Assembly (NCBI RefSeq): GCF_005871085.1
Contig: NZ_VAUP01000015.1
Location: 682,001-746,000 of the forward strand
Direction: 5' to 3'
DNA length: 64,000 bases
Origin: Xanthobacter autotrophicus
GTDB taxonomy: Bacteria; Pseudomonadota; Alphaproteobacteria; Rhizobiales; Xanthobacteraceae
Part shown: one piece after another, positions 57,171-64,000 of the stretch
Position numbering within the stretch: the stretch's first letter is position 1
How the letters are laid out: the number at the start of each line of letters is the position of its first letter
Translations under genes and position numbers: made by a program
The notes under the pieces: model-generated
Database searches by the model: none
What the model saw: only the letters and a program-made list of their open reading frames with translations
What the model was told of the DNA's origin: nothing

Positions 57171-58016
57171 ATGCGTTTCGAGGGCACGCAGAGCTATGTG
57201 GCGACCGATGATCTGAAGGTGGCGGTTAACGCCGCCATCGTGCTCGAACGCCCCTTGCTGGTGAAGGGCGAGCCCGGAACCGGCAAGACCGTGCTGGCGC
57301 AGGAGGTGGCCGGGGCGCTTGGCGCGCCGCTCATCGAATGGCACGTGAAGTCCACTACCAAGGCGCAGCAGGGCCTCTACGAGTATGACGCCGTGGCGCG
57401 CCTGCGCGACAGCCAGCTCGGCGACCCCCGGGTGCACGACATCACCAACTACATCCGCCGTGGCAAGCTGTGGACGGCGTTCGCCTCGGACGTGCGGCCG
57501 GTGCTGCTCATCGACGAGGTGGACAAGGCCGACATCGAGTTCCCCAACGATTTGTTGCTGGAGCTCGACCGCATGGAATTCCACGTCTACGAGACCGGCG
57601 AGCAGGTGAAGGCGCGCCAGCGTCCTCTGGTCATCATCACCTCCAACAACGAGAAGGAGTTGCCGGACGCCTTCCTGCGCCGCTGCTTCTTCCACTACAT
57701 CCGCTTCCCCGACGCCGAGACCATGCGCGCCATCGTCGAGGTGCATTTTCCCGGCATCAAGCAGCGGCTCGTGGCCGAGGCCATGCGCCTGTTCTACGAG
57801 CTGCGCGAAGTGCCCGGCCTGAAAAAGAAGCCCTCCACCTCCGAGCTGATCGACTGGCTGAAGCTGCTGCTGGCCGAGGATGTGGACAGCGAGACCCTGC
57901 GCCAGCAGGACCTGCGCAAGACCATTCCGCCGCTGGCCGGCGCACTGCTCAAGAACGAGCAGGACGTGCACCTATTCGAACGCCTGGCCTTCCTCGCCCG
58001 CCGCGAACAGCGCTGA
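57171..58016 (+). CDS. MoxR-family AAA+ ATPase
   Basis: 281 residues. Walker A GEPGTGKT at 33-40, Walker B LLIDEVDKAD with Asp115-Glu116, sensor 1 VIITSNNEKELPDAF and the arginine LRRCFFHYIRFP. MoxR proteins act as chaperones for cofactor insertion or complex assembly, nearly always with a von Willebrand A (CoxE-type) partner encoded next door. Here the next gene is a small membrane protein and no vWA gene is in sight before 59 kb, so the partner is lost or elsewhere. Confidence 0.92.
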   Translation: MRFEGTQSYVATDDLKVAVNAAIVLERPLLVKGEPGTGKTVLAQEVAGALGAPLIEWHVKSTTKAQQGLYEYDAVARLRDSQLGDPRVHDITNYIRRGKLWTAFASDVRPVLLIDEVDKADIEFPNDLLLELDRMEFHVYETGEQVKARQRPLVIITSNNEKELPDAFLRRCFFHYIRFPDAETMRAIVEVHFPGIKQRLVAEAMRLFYELREVPGLKKKPSTSELIDWLKLLLAEDVDSETLRQQDLRKTIPPLAGALLKNEQDVHLFERLAFLARREQR

Positions 58017-58033
58017 CGGAGCCGCCGTTGCCC

Positions 58034-58402
58034 ATGGACGCCATCGGTTTTCTCGTGACGCTGCTGGTGGTCGGCGTGCCGCTGGCCATGTTCTTCGCCC
58101 TGCGCCGAACCAAGGGACCGGCCAAGGCGGAGCGGCAGGTCGCGCTCGCTGTGCCGGTGCGCCGGCCGCCCGCCGATTTCGGCATGGCGCGGGAAGGCCA
58201 TGATGCACCGGCCCCCACCGCGGATCAGGCCTCGGCCGCCCCCGCTTCAGGCGCGGCTGCGGCAGCCGCCGGCGGTGCCTTCATCCTTGCCGTTGAGGCG
58301 GCGCGGCAGCATGCGGGCGAGCGCGAATCCACCGAGGCCGGCCAGCGGCACGGCCACGGGCCGGATTCCGGTGGCGATTCGGGTTCTGGTGGCGGCGGTT
58401 AG
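58034..58402 (+). CDS. Small membrane-anchored hypothetical protein
   Basis: 122 residues. A single N-terminal helix (MDAIGFLVTLLVVGVPLAMF) is followed by a basic stretch and an Ala/Gly/His-rich tail ending SGSGGGG. It starts 17 bases after the MoxR stop, so co-transcription is likely. No family recognised; the low-complexity tail lowers confidence that the full frame is conserved. Confidence 0.5.
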   Translation: MDAIGFLVTLLVVGVPLAMFFALRRTKGPAKAERQVALAVPVRRPPADFGMAREGHDAPAPTADQASAAPASGAAAAAAGGAFILAVEAARQHAGERESTEAGQRHGHGPDSGGDSGSGGGG

Positions 58403-58573
58403 GCTGACCGGCGCTCAGATTGCATCGCAGCGGATCGGATAATTGCTTCGCGGTAGAGATGTTTTCGAGACGGCTTCGCCCTTCAGGCGCGGCGATGGCC
58501 GCGAGCGTCAGGTCGTCCCGACGCACGTCAAGGAGTGACCGAAGACGGGCAGCTCAGAGCGCCCGGTACCTGA

Positions 58574-59422
58574 TCACCACCAGGCCTTGCCGATGTTGAA
58601 GGTGTAGCTCAGCGAAAGGCCGGCCATGAACTGGTTGGCATCGTTGGTGAGCGGCGAGGACGAGGCGTCCCCGAGCAGGTGACCGTAAGTGCCGTAGACA
58701 CCCGCCTCGAAGCCGTTGCGGAAATTGTAGGTGAGCTGGGCCGTGGCGCCAACCAGGTCGAAGCCGGCGCCCGCGCTATAAACCGGCAGCGGATTGCCGA
58801 ATGCCGTGGCCACCGCCGACTGCACCGGCGTGACGCCGAAATAGGTCTCCATATAGCCCGAGCCGCCGTAGGTCAGGCGCGGACCGACGGCGAAGCGCCA
58901 CTGGCCATAAGGCACGATGACATCCGCGCCGAGAAGGCCCCGCACACCCTCGAAGCCGCCGACGCCATAGCGCAGCTCAGCGCGGGTCCGCAGCCAGGGC
59001 GTCACGTACCACTCGGCGAAGCCACCGGCTTCCACCGACACGCCGATATCACCGAGGCCGGTGAGCGTATCCGCATCGCTCGCGTTGCGCCCCCAGTCGA
59101 GCCGTCCCACCGCGCCGACGCGGAAGGTGCCGGTATCGAACAGGGCGATGGAGGGATTGTCGTCCACGCTGCGGAAGACGTTGAGCTGGCTGGCCTTGCT
59201 GATGGAGAAGATGAGGCCGGGCCGCACCGTGTAGTCGTCCGAGCCGGGATACTTGGGCTCCAGCTGGCCCGCGCCGCCGATGGTGAGATACCAGTCCTCC
59301 TGCGCCGAGGGCGCCACCGGGGTGGCCGGCGGCGGCGAGAACAGGTCGGCCGCCGTGGCGGAAACCAACCCACCCACGGAAAACACCGTGGCGAGAAGGG
59401 CGAAACGCAGCGACCGATGCAT
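58574..59422 (-). CDS. MipA/OmpV-family outer membrane protein
   Basis: 282 residues. Signal peptide MHRSLRFALLATVFSVGGLV with cleavage near ATAAD. The mature part is an antiparallel beta-barrel: YLTIGGAGQLEPKYPGSDDY (typical MipA/OmpV opening), RLDWGRNASDADTLTGLGDI, then alternating strands to LSLSYTFNIGKAWW. MipA proteins scaffold peptidoglycan enzymes in E. coli, but most members are general outer membrane proteins. AGAGGT five bases before ATG 59422 supports the start; the frame upstream is not conserved. Confidence 0.85.
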   Translation of the reverse strand: MHRSLRFALLATVFSVGGLVSATAADLFSPPPATPVAPSAQEDWYLTIGGAGQLEPKYPGSDDYTVRPGLIFSISKASQLNVFRSVDDNPSIALFDTGTFRVGAVGRLDWGRNASDADTLTGLGDIGVSVEAGGFAEWYVTPWLRTRAELRYGVGGFEGVRGLLGADVIVPYGQWRFAVGPRLTYGGSGYMETYFGVTPVQSAVATAFGNPLPVYSAGAGFDLVGATAQLTYNFRNGFEAGVYGTYGHLLGDASSSPLTNDANQFMAGLSLSYTFNIGKAWW

Positions 59423-59606
59423 GAAAGACCTCTGACTGAACCGCGGCCATCCTGCGGCCGAGCCGTTTGCAAATTCCGAACGGAGCGAACCCAAAGGTAG
59501 CTCAACGAAAAGATGGCTAACGACGTGTTGCGTCAAGAGCTTGCCGGCGATAGCGGAAGGGCGTTGCAAAAACGCCACGCTGGATCGACGCCACGGAGGG
59601 TGGTGC

Positions 59607-60389
59607 TCAACCCGAACCACCGCCCCGGCGCCGGGTCCACAGGAATGCGGCTGTCACACCCACCAGCGCCGCGGCAAGGCCATACCAGGTGAGCGCATAT
59701 TCCAGATGGCGGTTGGGGAAGGCGAGGCGGGTGCCCCCGGACAGGGGCAGCCCCCCCGGCACCGCATTCGCTTCCTCGTCGACGACGAAAGGCGCCGCGC
59801 CCGGGACGCGGCGGGCCGCGGCTATGCCGGCGGGATCCATGCGGAAGAAACCGCCACGCGCCGGATCGTTGGCCGGCACGAACCAGCTCGCCTCCTCCGG
59901 CAGGCGCAGCAGGCCGACCACCTCCACCTCGCCCGTCACCTGGCCGGCGGCGCGGGTTGCGGGATCGCGCCGGTCGGACGGGACGAAGCCGCGGTTGACC
60001 AGGATCGGCGGCCCATCGGAGCGCAGCAGCGGGGTGACCACCAGATAGCCCTGCCCCTTCACGGGACCAGCCGCATCCTCGCCGCGCACCGTATAAACGA
60101 GGGTTTCCCGGCCGTGGTCGAAGGTGCCGCGCACGCGGACACGGCGATACTCGTCCTCCTCACGGGTGAGATTGGGCCAGAGCGCGGGCGCTGGAACAGC
60201 CACGGGCGGCGCATGCACCCGCGCCTCGACCCGGGCAAGCAATTCCTGTTTCCAGGCGAGCCGCTCCAACTGCCAGGTTCCAAGGCCGATCAGGATGAGG
60301 AAGGCCGCCAGGGCGACGATGGCCGGCAGCACCAAGCCACCAGCCGGCCGCCGGACGCGAGCGGCAGCATCGTCCGGCGCGGCGCTCAC
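59607..60389 (-). CDS. SURF1-family cytochrome oxidase assembly protein
   Basis: 260 residues with a membrane helix at each end (VLPAIVALAAFLILIGLGTW, and ALTWYGLAAALVGVTAAFLW). The SURF1 signature is clear: LGTWQLERLAWKQELLARVE, YRRVRVRGTFDH, ILVNRGFVPSDRRDP, and FPNRHLEYALTWYGLA. The protein helps insert heme a into subunit I. Its start overlaps the stop of the DUF983 gene by four bases. Confidence 0.94.
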   Translation of the reverse strand: MSAAPDDAAARVRRPAGGLVLPAIVALAAFLILIGLGTWQLERLAWKQELLARVEARVHAPPVAVPAPALWPNLTREEDEYRRVRVRGTFDHGRETLVYTVRGEDAAGPVKGQGYLVVTPLLRSDGPPILVNRGFVPSDRRDPATRAAGQVTGEVEVVGLLRLPEEASWFVPANDPARGGFFRMDPAGIAAARRVPGAAPFVVDEEANAVPGGLPLSGGTRLAFPNRHLEYALTWYGLAAALVGVTAAFLWTRRRGGGSG

Positions 60390-60772
60390 GGAGTGTGCGA
60401 ATCAAGCCGCCCCTCGGCGGCCTTGTTGCGGTATTGCAGCGCCACCATCACGCCCTTGAAGGGGCGCAGCAGGCCCAGCGTCACCACCAGGATGGCCGGG
60501 ATCCAAAGTAGCGCATGGACCCAGAGCGGCGGCTCGAACTTCATCTCCACCCAGAAGGCGAGCGCCACCACCACGAAACCGCCGATCAAGATGACAAAGA
60601 CCGCCGGACCGTCGCCCGAGTCGGCAAAGCTATAATCAAGCCCGCAGGCGGAGCAGGACGGCGCCAGATCCAGAAACCCCTTGAATAGCGGCCCGCGCCC
60701 GCACCGGGGGCAGCGGCAGCCGAGACCGGCCGACCACGGGGAGATCGGCGCGAAATGAGGGTCGAGGGGCAT
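60386..60772 (-). CDS. DUF983 zinc-ribbon membrane protein
   Basis: 128 residues. A zinc ribbon with two CxxC knuckles (CRCPRCGRGPLFKGFL and CSACGLDYSFA) is followed by two membrane helices (VFVILIGGFVVVALAFWVEM, WVHALLWIPAILVVTLGLLR). DUF983 genes regularly sit between ctaE and surf1 in alphaproteobacteria, as here, so a role in oxidase assembly is inferred. Confidence 0.92.
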   Translation of the reverse strand: MPLDPHFAPISPWSAGLGCRCPRCGRGPLFKGFLDLAPSCSACGLDYSFADSGDGPAVFVILIGGFVVVALAFWVEMKFEPPLWVHALLWIPAILVVTLGLLRPFKGVMVALQYRNKAAEGRLDSHTP

Positions 60773-60871
60773 GATCGCTATCCTTGCGTCCGAGCTGACG
60801 GACGGAACGTCTCAGCGCGGACCGAAGGCAGGGCGGGTTCGACGTGCCGCCCTGCCCTGCCAGTTCTCTGG

Positions 60872-61705
60872 TCAGTGACCGGCGGAACCGCCGGACGCCC
60901 ACACATAGATGAAGGTGAAGAGGAACAGCCACACCACATCCACGAAGTGCCAGTACCAGGCCGCCGCCTCGAAGCCGAAATGCTTCTGCGTGGTGAAGTC
61001 GCCCTGATAGGCCCGCAGCAGGCACACCGCGAGGAAGATGGTGCCGACGATCACGTGGAAGCCATGGAAGCCCGTGGCCATGAAGAAGGTGGCGCCATAG
61101 ATGTTGCCGGCGAAGGCGAAATGGGCATGGGCATATTCGTAGGCCTGGAGCGTCGAGAACAGGACGCCAAGGATCACGGTGCACCACAGGCCCCACTTCA
61201 TGCCCTGCCGGTCGCCGTGCACGAGGGCATGGTGAGCCCAGGTGAGCGTCGTGCCGGAGGTCAGCAGGATCAGCGTGTTGAGCAGGGGCAGGTGCCAGGG
61301 GTCGAACGATTCGATCCCCTTGGGCGGCCAAACGCCGCCGGTGAACTCCAGCCGCTGGAAGTTGATGGCCTCGCTCGTGAAGAGGGAAGCATCGAAGAAC
61401 GCCCAGAACCAGGCGACGAAGAACATCACCTCGGAGGCGATGAACAGGATCATGCCGTAGCGCAGGCCCAGCACCACCACGCGCGTGTGGAAGCCGGCGC
61501 GACTCTCATGGACCATGTCCCGCCACCAGCCAAACATGGTGTAGAGGACGCCGAGGAAGCCCACCGCCATGGCAATGGCGGTGCCGCCATGCATCCACAC
61601 CACCGCGCCGGCGGTGAGTATGAGCGACGAGACGGCCCCGATGATCGGCCAGGGGCTCGGATCAACGACGTGGTAATCGTGTTTCTTGACGTGTGCCTCG
61701 GCCAT
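60872..61705 (-). CDS. ctaE: Cytochrome c oxidase subunit III
   Basis: 277 residues, seven helices. Opens [20 protein letters not shown]; has [34 protein letters not shown], and [20 protein letters not shown], all standard for subunit III of aa3 oxidases. Ends [16 protein letters not shown] 61705 agrees with family length. Confidence 0.97.
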   Translation of the reverse strand: MAEAHVKKHDYHVVDPSPWPIIGAVSSLILTAGAVVWMHGGTAIAMAVGFLGVLYTMFGWWRDMVHESRAGFHTRVVVLGLRYGMILFIASEVMFFVAWFWAFFDASLFTSEAINFQRLEFTGGVWPPKGIESFDPWHLPLLNTLILLTSGTTLTWAHHALVHGDRQGMKWGLWCTVILGVLFSTLQAYEYAHAHFAFAGNIYGATFFMATGFHGFHVIVGTIFLAVCLLRAYQGDFTTQKHFGFEAAAWYWHFVDVVWLFLFTFIYVWASGGSAGH

Positions 61706-61838
61706 CGCGAAAGGCCTCCCTTCCCCTGTCACGTGAAGGCCCCGCCGAAGACCCGGCGCGTGGCCCCATCCCTGATCGACGGCCCTTTCGGCCGCCTTAA
61801 AACATTGCGCCGCGCCGTGCGGAGCGCCTGCGCCGACG

Positions 61839-62486
61839 TCAGAGCGGCCTGCCGTCAGCCCCCGTTCCACTCGCCCGCGCCACCGGCTTGTCGGCTGTCT
61901 TGGCGGGGAAGAATGTGTAGGACAGTGTGATATCGGTCAGCGTCTTCAGATCCGGATCCTGCGCGATGGCCGGGTCCACGTAGAAGACGACAGGCATCTC
62001 CAGCTTCTCGTTCGCCCCCAGCGTCTGCTCGTCGAAGCAGAAGCATTGGAGCTTCACGAAATAGGCCCCCGCCTGGGGCGGGGAGACGTTGTAGGTGGCG
62101 TTGGCGTGCGTCTCCAGCGCGGAGCGGTTCGCCGCTGTGTAGTGGGCAAGGCTGGTGGCCCCCACCTTGATGGTCAGGTCGCGCTCCACCGGCGCGAAGG
62201 CCCAAGGCAGGCCGGGCGCCACATTGGCATCGAAGCGAATGGTGATCTCGCGATCAATGGGGGCGGCAGAGGGCGCCGCGCCCACCCGCGTGGCACCACC
62301 GAAGCCGGTCAGGGCGCAGAACATGGCGTAAAGCGGCACCGACGCATAGGTGACACCCACCATGGCGGCGATGAAGGCCGCGCAGGCCGATGCGACGACC
62401 ACATGGCGGCGGCCGTCGCGGCGGGCGCTCTGCCCGTTGGTGCCACGTTCCTTGCCTGCTGCGGCCTCAGCCTTGCCCGCGTCCAT
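61839..62486 (-). CDS. ctaG: Cytochrome c oxidase assembly protein CtaG (Cox11)
   Basis: 215 residues. One N-terminal helix ([20 protein letters not shown]) anchors a periplasmic Cu(I)-binding domain. The copper motif CxC is in [20 protein letters not shown], followed by [20 protein letters not shown]. It delivers copper to the CuB site of subunit I. The C-terminal tail is short and variable. Confidence 0.95.
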   Translation of the reverse strand: MDAGKAEAAAGKERGTNGQSARRDGRRHVVVASACAAFIAAMVGVTYASVPLYAMFCALTGFGGATRVGAAPSAAPIDREITIRFDANVAPGLPWAFAPVERDLTIKVGATSLAHYTAANRSALETHANATYNVSPPQAGAYFVKLQCFCFDEQTLGANEKLEMPVVFYVDPAIAQDPDLKTLTDITLSYTFFPAKTADKPVARASGTGADGRPL

Positions 62487-62570
62487 CCTTCACCCTCACC
62501 ATCCGGATCGCCCCCGATCCCCTTCCCCCGTCATCACACCCTGTCGAATGGCCCCTTTTGACTGACCGTC

Positions 62571-62756
62571 TCAAAGCGGCCGGTTCAGCACGTTGGGTCC
62601 CAGCTTCACGATGGTCACCACGTAGAACAGCACCGCCAGGAACCCCAGCACCGAGGCGATGGCGATATTGCGCGCCCGTCGCCGCCTGAGCTGTTCCGGC
62701 GTCAAGACCACGCCCTCCTCTTCCGGAGGACGCGGCATCTTCTTTCCAGCGTTCAT
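62571..62756 (-). CDS. CoxF-like small oxidase-cluster membrane protein
   Basis: 61 residues. Charged N-terminus ([20 protein letters not shown]) then one helix ([20 protein letters not shown]) ending PNVLNRPL. This EQxxRRRxRNxAI... KLGxNVxxRP pattern is the small protein found between ctaB and ctaG in alphaproteobacterial oxidase operons. Overlaps the end of ctaB by four bases. Function not established. Confidence 0.85.
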   Translation of the reverse strand: MNAGKKMPRPPEEEGVVLTPEQLRRRRARNIAIASVLGFLAVLFYVVTIVKLGPNVLNRPL

Positions 62757-63700
62757 CGCAGCAGCCCACCAATCACCGCCTCGCCGAGGAGTGTGGCGAA
62801 CAACGCGAACAGATAAACGATCGAGAAGCCGAACAGGCTCTTTGCCGCCCTGACGGCGGTTTCCCCCTCGCGGCGGCGAAAGACCCGCCAGGCAAGCGTG
62901 ATCATCCAGGCCCCCGCCAGCACCGCGACGGCGCCATAAGCGTATCCGGCATAGCCGAGAACGGAGGGACTGGCGGCAAGCGGCACAAGGAAGAGCGTGT
63001 AGAGCAGGATCTGGAGGCGCGTTTCGTCCGGGCCCGCCGTCACCGGCAGCATGGGCACGCCGGCGCGGGCGTAGTCATCCGCCCGGTAGAGGGCGAGGGC
63101 CCAGAAGTGGGGCGGGGTCCAGAAAAAGATGATGGCGAACAGCAGCACCGGCTCCAGCGAAACGGTGCCAGATGCAGCCGCCCAGGCCACCAGCGGTGGA
63201 AAGGCGCCGGCGGCGCCGCCGATGACGATGTTCTGCGGCGTCGAGCGCTTCAGCCACATGGTGTAGATCACCACGTAGAAGAAAATGGTGAAGGCGAGCA
63301 GGGCGCCGGCCAGCGCATTGACCAGCAGACCCAGCACCACCACCGAAAACGCCGAGAGGGTGAGTCCGAAGGCCAGCGCCTCGCGGGCGGAGACCCGGCC
63401 CGACGGCACTGGCCGCTTGCGGGTGCGCGACATGATGGCGTCGATATCCGCATCCCACCACATGTTGAGGGCGCCGGCCGCGCCCGCGCCGACCGCGATG
63501 CACAAAAGGGCGGTGAAGGCGATGACCGGATGCACATCCCCCGGCGCACGGACGAGACCCACCAGCGCCGTGAAGATGACGAGCGACATCACGCGCGGCT
63601 TCAGAAGCTCAAAATAGTCGCGCGGCGACGCTAGGCCCTCTCCGGCCGCCACGAAGGCATACGGCTCGGAATTGGTCAGGCTCGCTGGTTCGTCACGCAT
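62753..63700 (-). CDS. ctaB: Protoheme IX farnesyltransferase (heme o synthase)
   Basis: UbiA-type prenyltransferase of 315 residues with about nine helices. The Mg-diphosphate site is [19 protein letters not shown]; the second acid loop is [15 protein letters not shown]. It makes heme o, the precursor of heme a used by the oxidase encoded alongside. Typical order is ctaD-ctaB here. The start follows a 232-base gap from ctaD. Confidence 0.96.
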   Translation of the reverse strand: MRDEPASLTNSEPYAFVAAGEGLASPRDYFELLKPRVMSLVIFTALVGLVRAPGDVHPVIAFTALLCIAVGAGAAGALNMWWDADIDAIMSRTRKRPVPSGRVSAREALAFGLTLSAFSVVVLGLLVNALAGALLAFTIFFYVVIYTMWLKRSTPQNIVIGGAAGAFPPLVAWAAASGTVSLEPVLLFAIIFFWTPPHFWALALYRADDYARAGVPMLPVTAGPDETRLQILLYTLFLVPLAASPSVLGYAGYAYGAVAVLAGAWMITLAWRVFRRREGETAVRAAKSLFGFSIVYLFALFATLLGEAVIGGLLR

Positions 63701-63881
63701 CCCGAAACTCCCTCAAACCCGGCCTGCCCAAACCATTTTGCGCATTGGGACGATCGACCCGGCTACGCTTGGTCCGGCGGGATCCCACGCGCCTCTTTGG
63801 GCGCTTCGAACCCCTGTCTCAAAGTGCCTTTCCGGCAGGGCGTCGCGAGTGGCGGCGCCGTTCGAGCCGGAAGGCGGAAGA

Positions 63882-63901
63882 AGCCGCGGTCGCCCGCGGC
63901 T
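63882..63901 (-). terminator. Hairpin between ctaD and ctaB
   Basis: AGCCGCGG (63882-63889) pairs with CCGCGGCT (63894-63901) over TCGC, 32 bases after the ctaD stop on the minus strand, followed there by TTCTTCCG. It may end or attenuate the upstream oxidase transcript. The rest of 63701-63932 shows nothing. Confidence 0.45.
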
Positions 63902-63932
63902 CCCCTGGATCATGGCCGCATGGGCCAAGGCT

Positions 63933-64000
63933 TCACTTGATGCGCGGCAGCACTTCGAACTGGTGGAAGGGCGGCGGCGACGAGAGCGTCCATTCCAGCG
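63933..64000 (-). CDS. ctaD: Cytochrome c oxidase subunit I, C-terminal end (right-edge partial)
   Basis: The minus strand enters from the right edge and reads LEWTLSSPPPFHQFEVLPRI, then Lys and TGA. TLSSPPPFHQFExLP is the conserved end of cytochrome c oxidase subunit I, and the downstream ctaB fits. Only 22 codons are visible. Confidence 0.93.
   Translation of the reverse strand, partial: LEWTLSSPPPFHQFEVLPRIK

Noticed and set aside
63713-63928. A 71-codon minus-strand frame between ctaD and ctaB
   Set aside because: No ribosome site, no family resemblance, and it overlaps the hairpin at 63882-63901.

Overview
The window looks like a chromosomal segment of a GC-rich alphaproteobacterium of the Hyphomicrobiales; a Xanthobacter/Azorhizobium-like lineage is my guess. 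The reasons are gene content and order. There is a complete 14-subunit nuo operon (nuoA to nuoN) followed by birA, an RNase J gene, methylmalonyl-CoA epimerase and a DUF1467 gene. A ctaD-ctaB-(coxF-like)-ctaG-ctaE-DUF983-surf1 cytochrome oxidase block is present, and a CckA-type hybrid kinase lies near dksA. The tRNA-His shows the alphaproteobacterial form, with no G-1 and with A73.

Region by region. (1) 1-6,600: a plus-strand acyl-CoA/isoprenoid- or steroid-type catabolic cluster: a TetR regulator next to a 22-bp perfect palindrome, a nitronate monooxygenase-like flavoprotein, an SCP2-type thiolase, two hot-dog dehydratases, an SDR and a phthalate-dioxygenase-type reductase. Just before it sits a chimeric ORF made of the start of an acyl-CoA dehydrogenase joined to the end of a quinone oxidoreductase. 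(2) 6,600-16,760: an accessory stretch with hairpins, tRNA-His, gene debris, a large autotransporter whose passenger carries two molybdopterin-oxidoreductase-like domains, a fragment of a HerA-like ATPase gene, ygiQ and an rsmB-type methyltransferase. It ends in an 1.1-kb non-coding stretch with a tRNA-His-like remnant and a strongly A+T-rich patch. (3) 16,762-21,818: a tightly coupled three-gene cassette (DUF559-type nuclease, winged-helix protein, dual-ATPase HerA-like protein), a candidate defence system. (4) 22,090-26,336: a metal-uptake cassette (DUF2946-like protein, TonB-dependent metallophore receptor, exported isonitrile-hydratase-like protein, PCu(A)C copper chaperone), which suggests use of isonitrile copper chelators. 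(5) 26,533-30,783: tRNA-Leu, a DoxX protein, an IscA/ErpA protein, a PAS-GGDEF-EAL protein and a DUF1467 protein.

(6) 30,908-49,308 is the minus-strand respiratory complex I operon and its trailing genes. It holds an extra small membrane protein gene and a 51-codon VOC-family remnant between nuoF and nuoG, and two hairpins between nuoI and nuoJ. (7) 49,895-58,402: a DUF3300 protein with a collagen-like Gly-Gly-Pro tail, a CckA-like kinase, a FliO-domain protein with a very long Pro/Ala-rich tail, dksA, and a MoxR ATPase with a small membrane protein. (8) 58,574-64,000: a MipA/OmpV-like outer membrane protein and the aa3-type oxidase assembly cluster, running off the right edge in ctaD.

Most of the window is housekeeping respiration and regulation. 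The accessory interest lies in 7-26 kb: the nuclease/winged-helix/HerA cassette with its decayed partial copy 9.5 kb away, and the putative copper-isonitrile cassette. All function statements come from reading the sequence by eye; no search was run.
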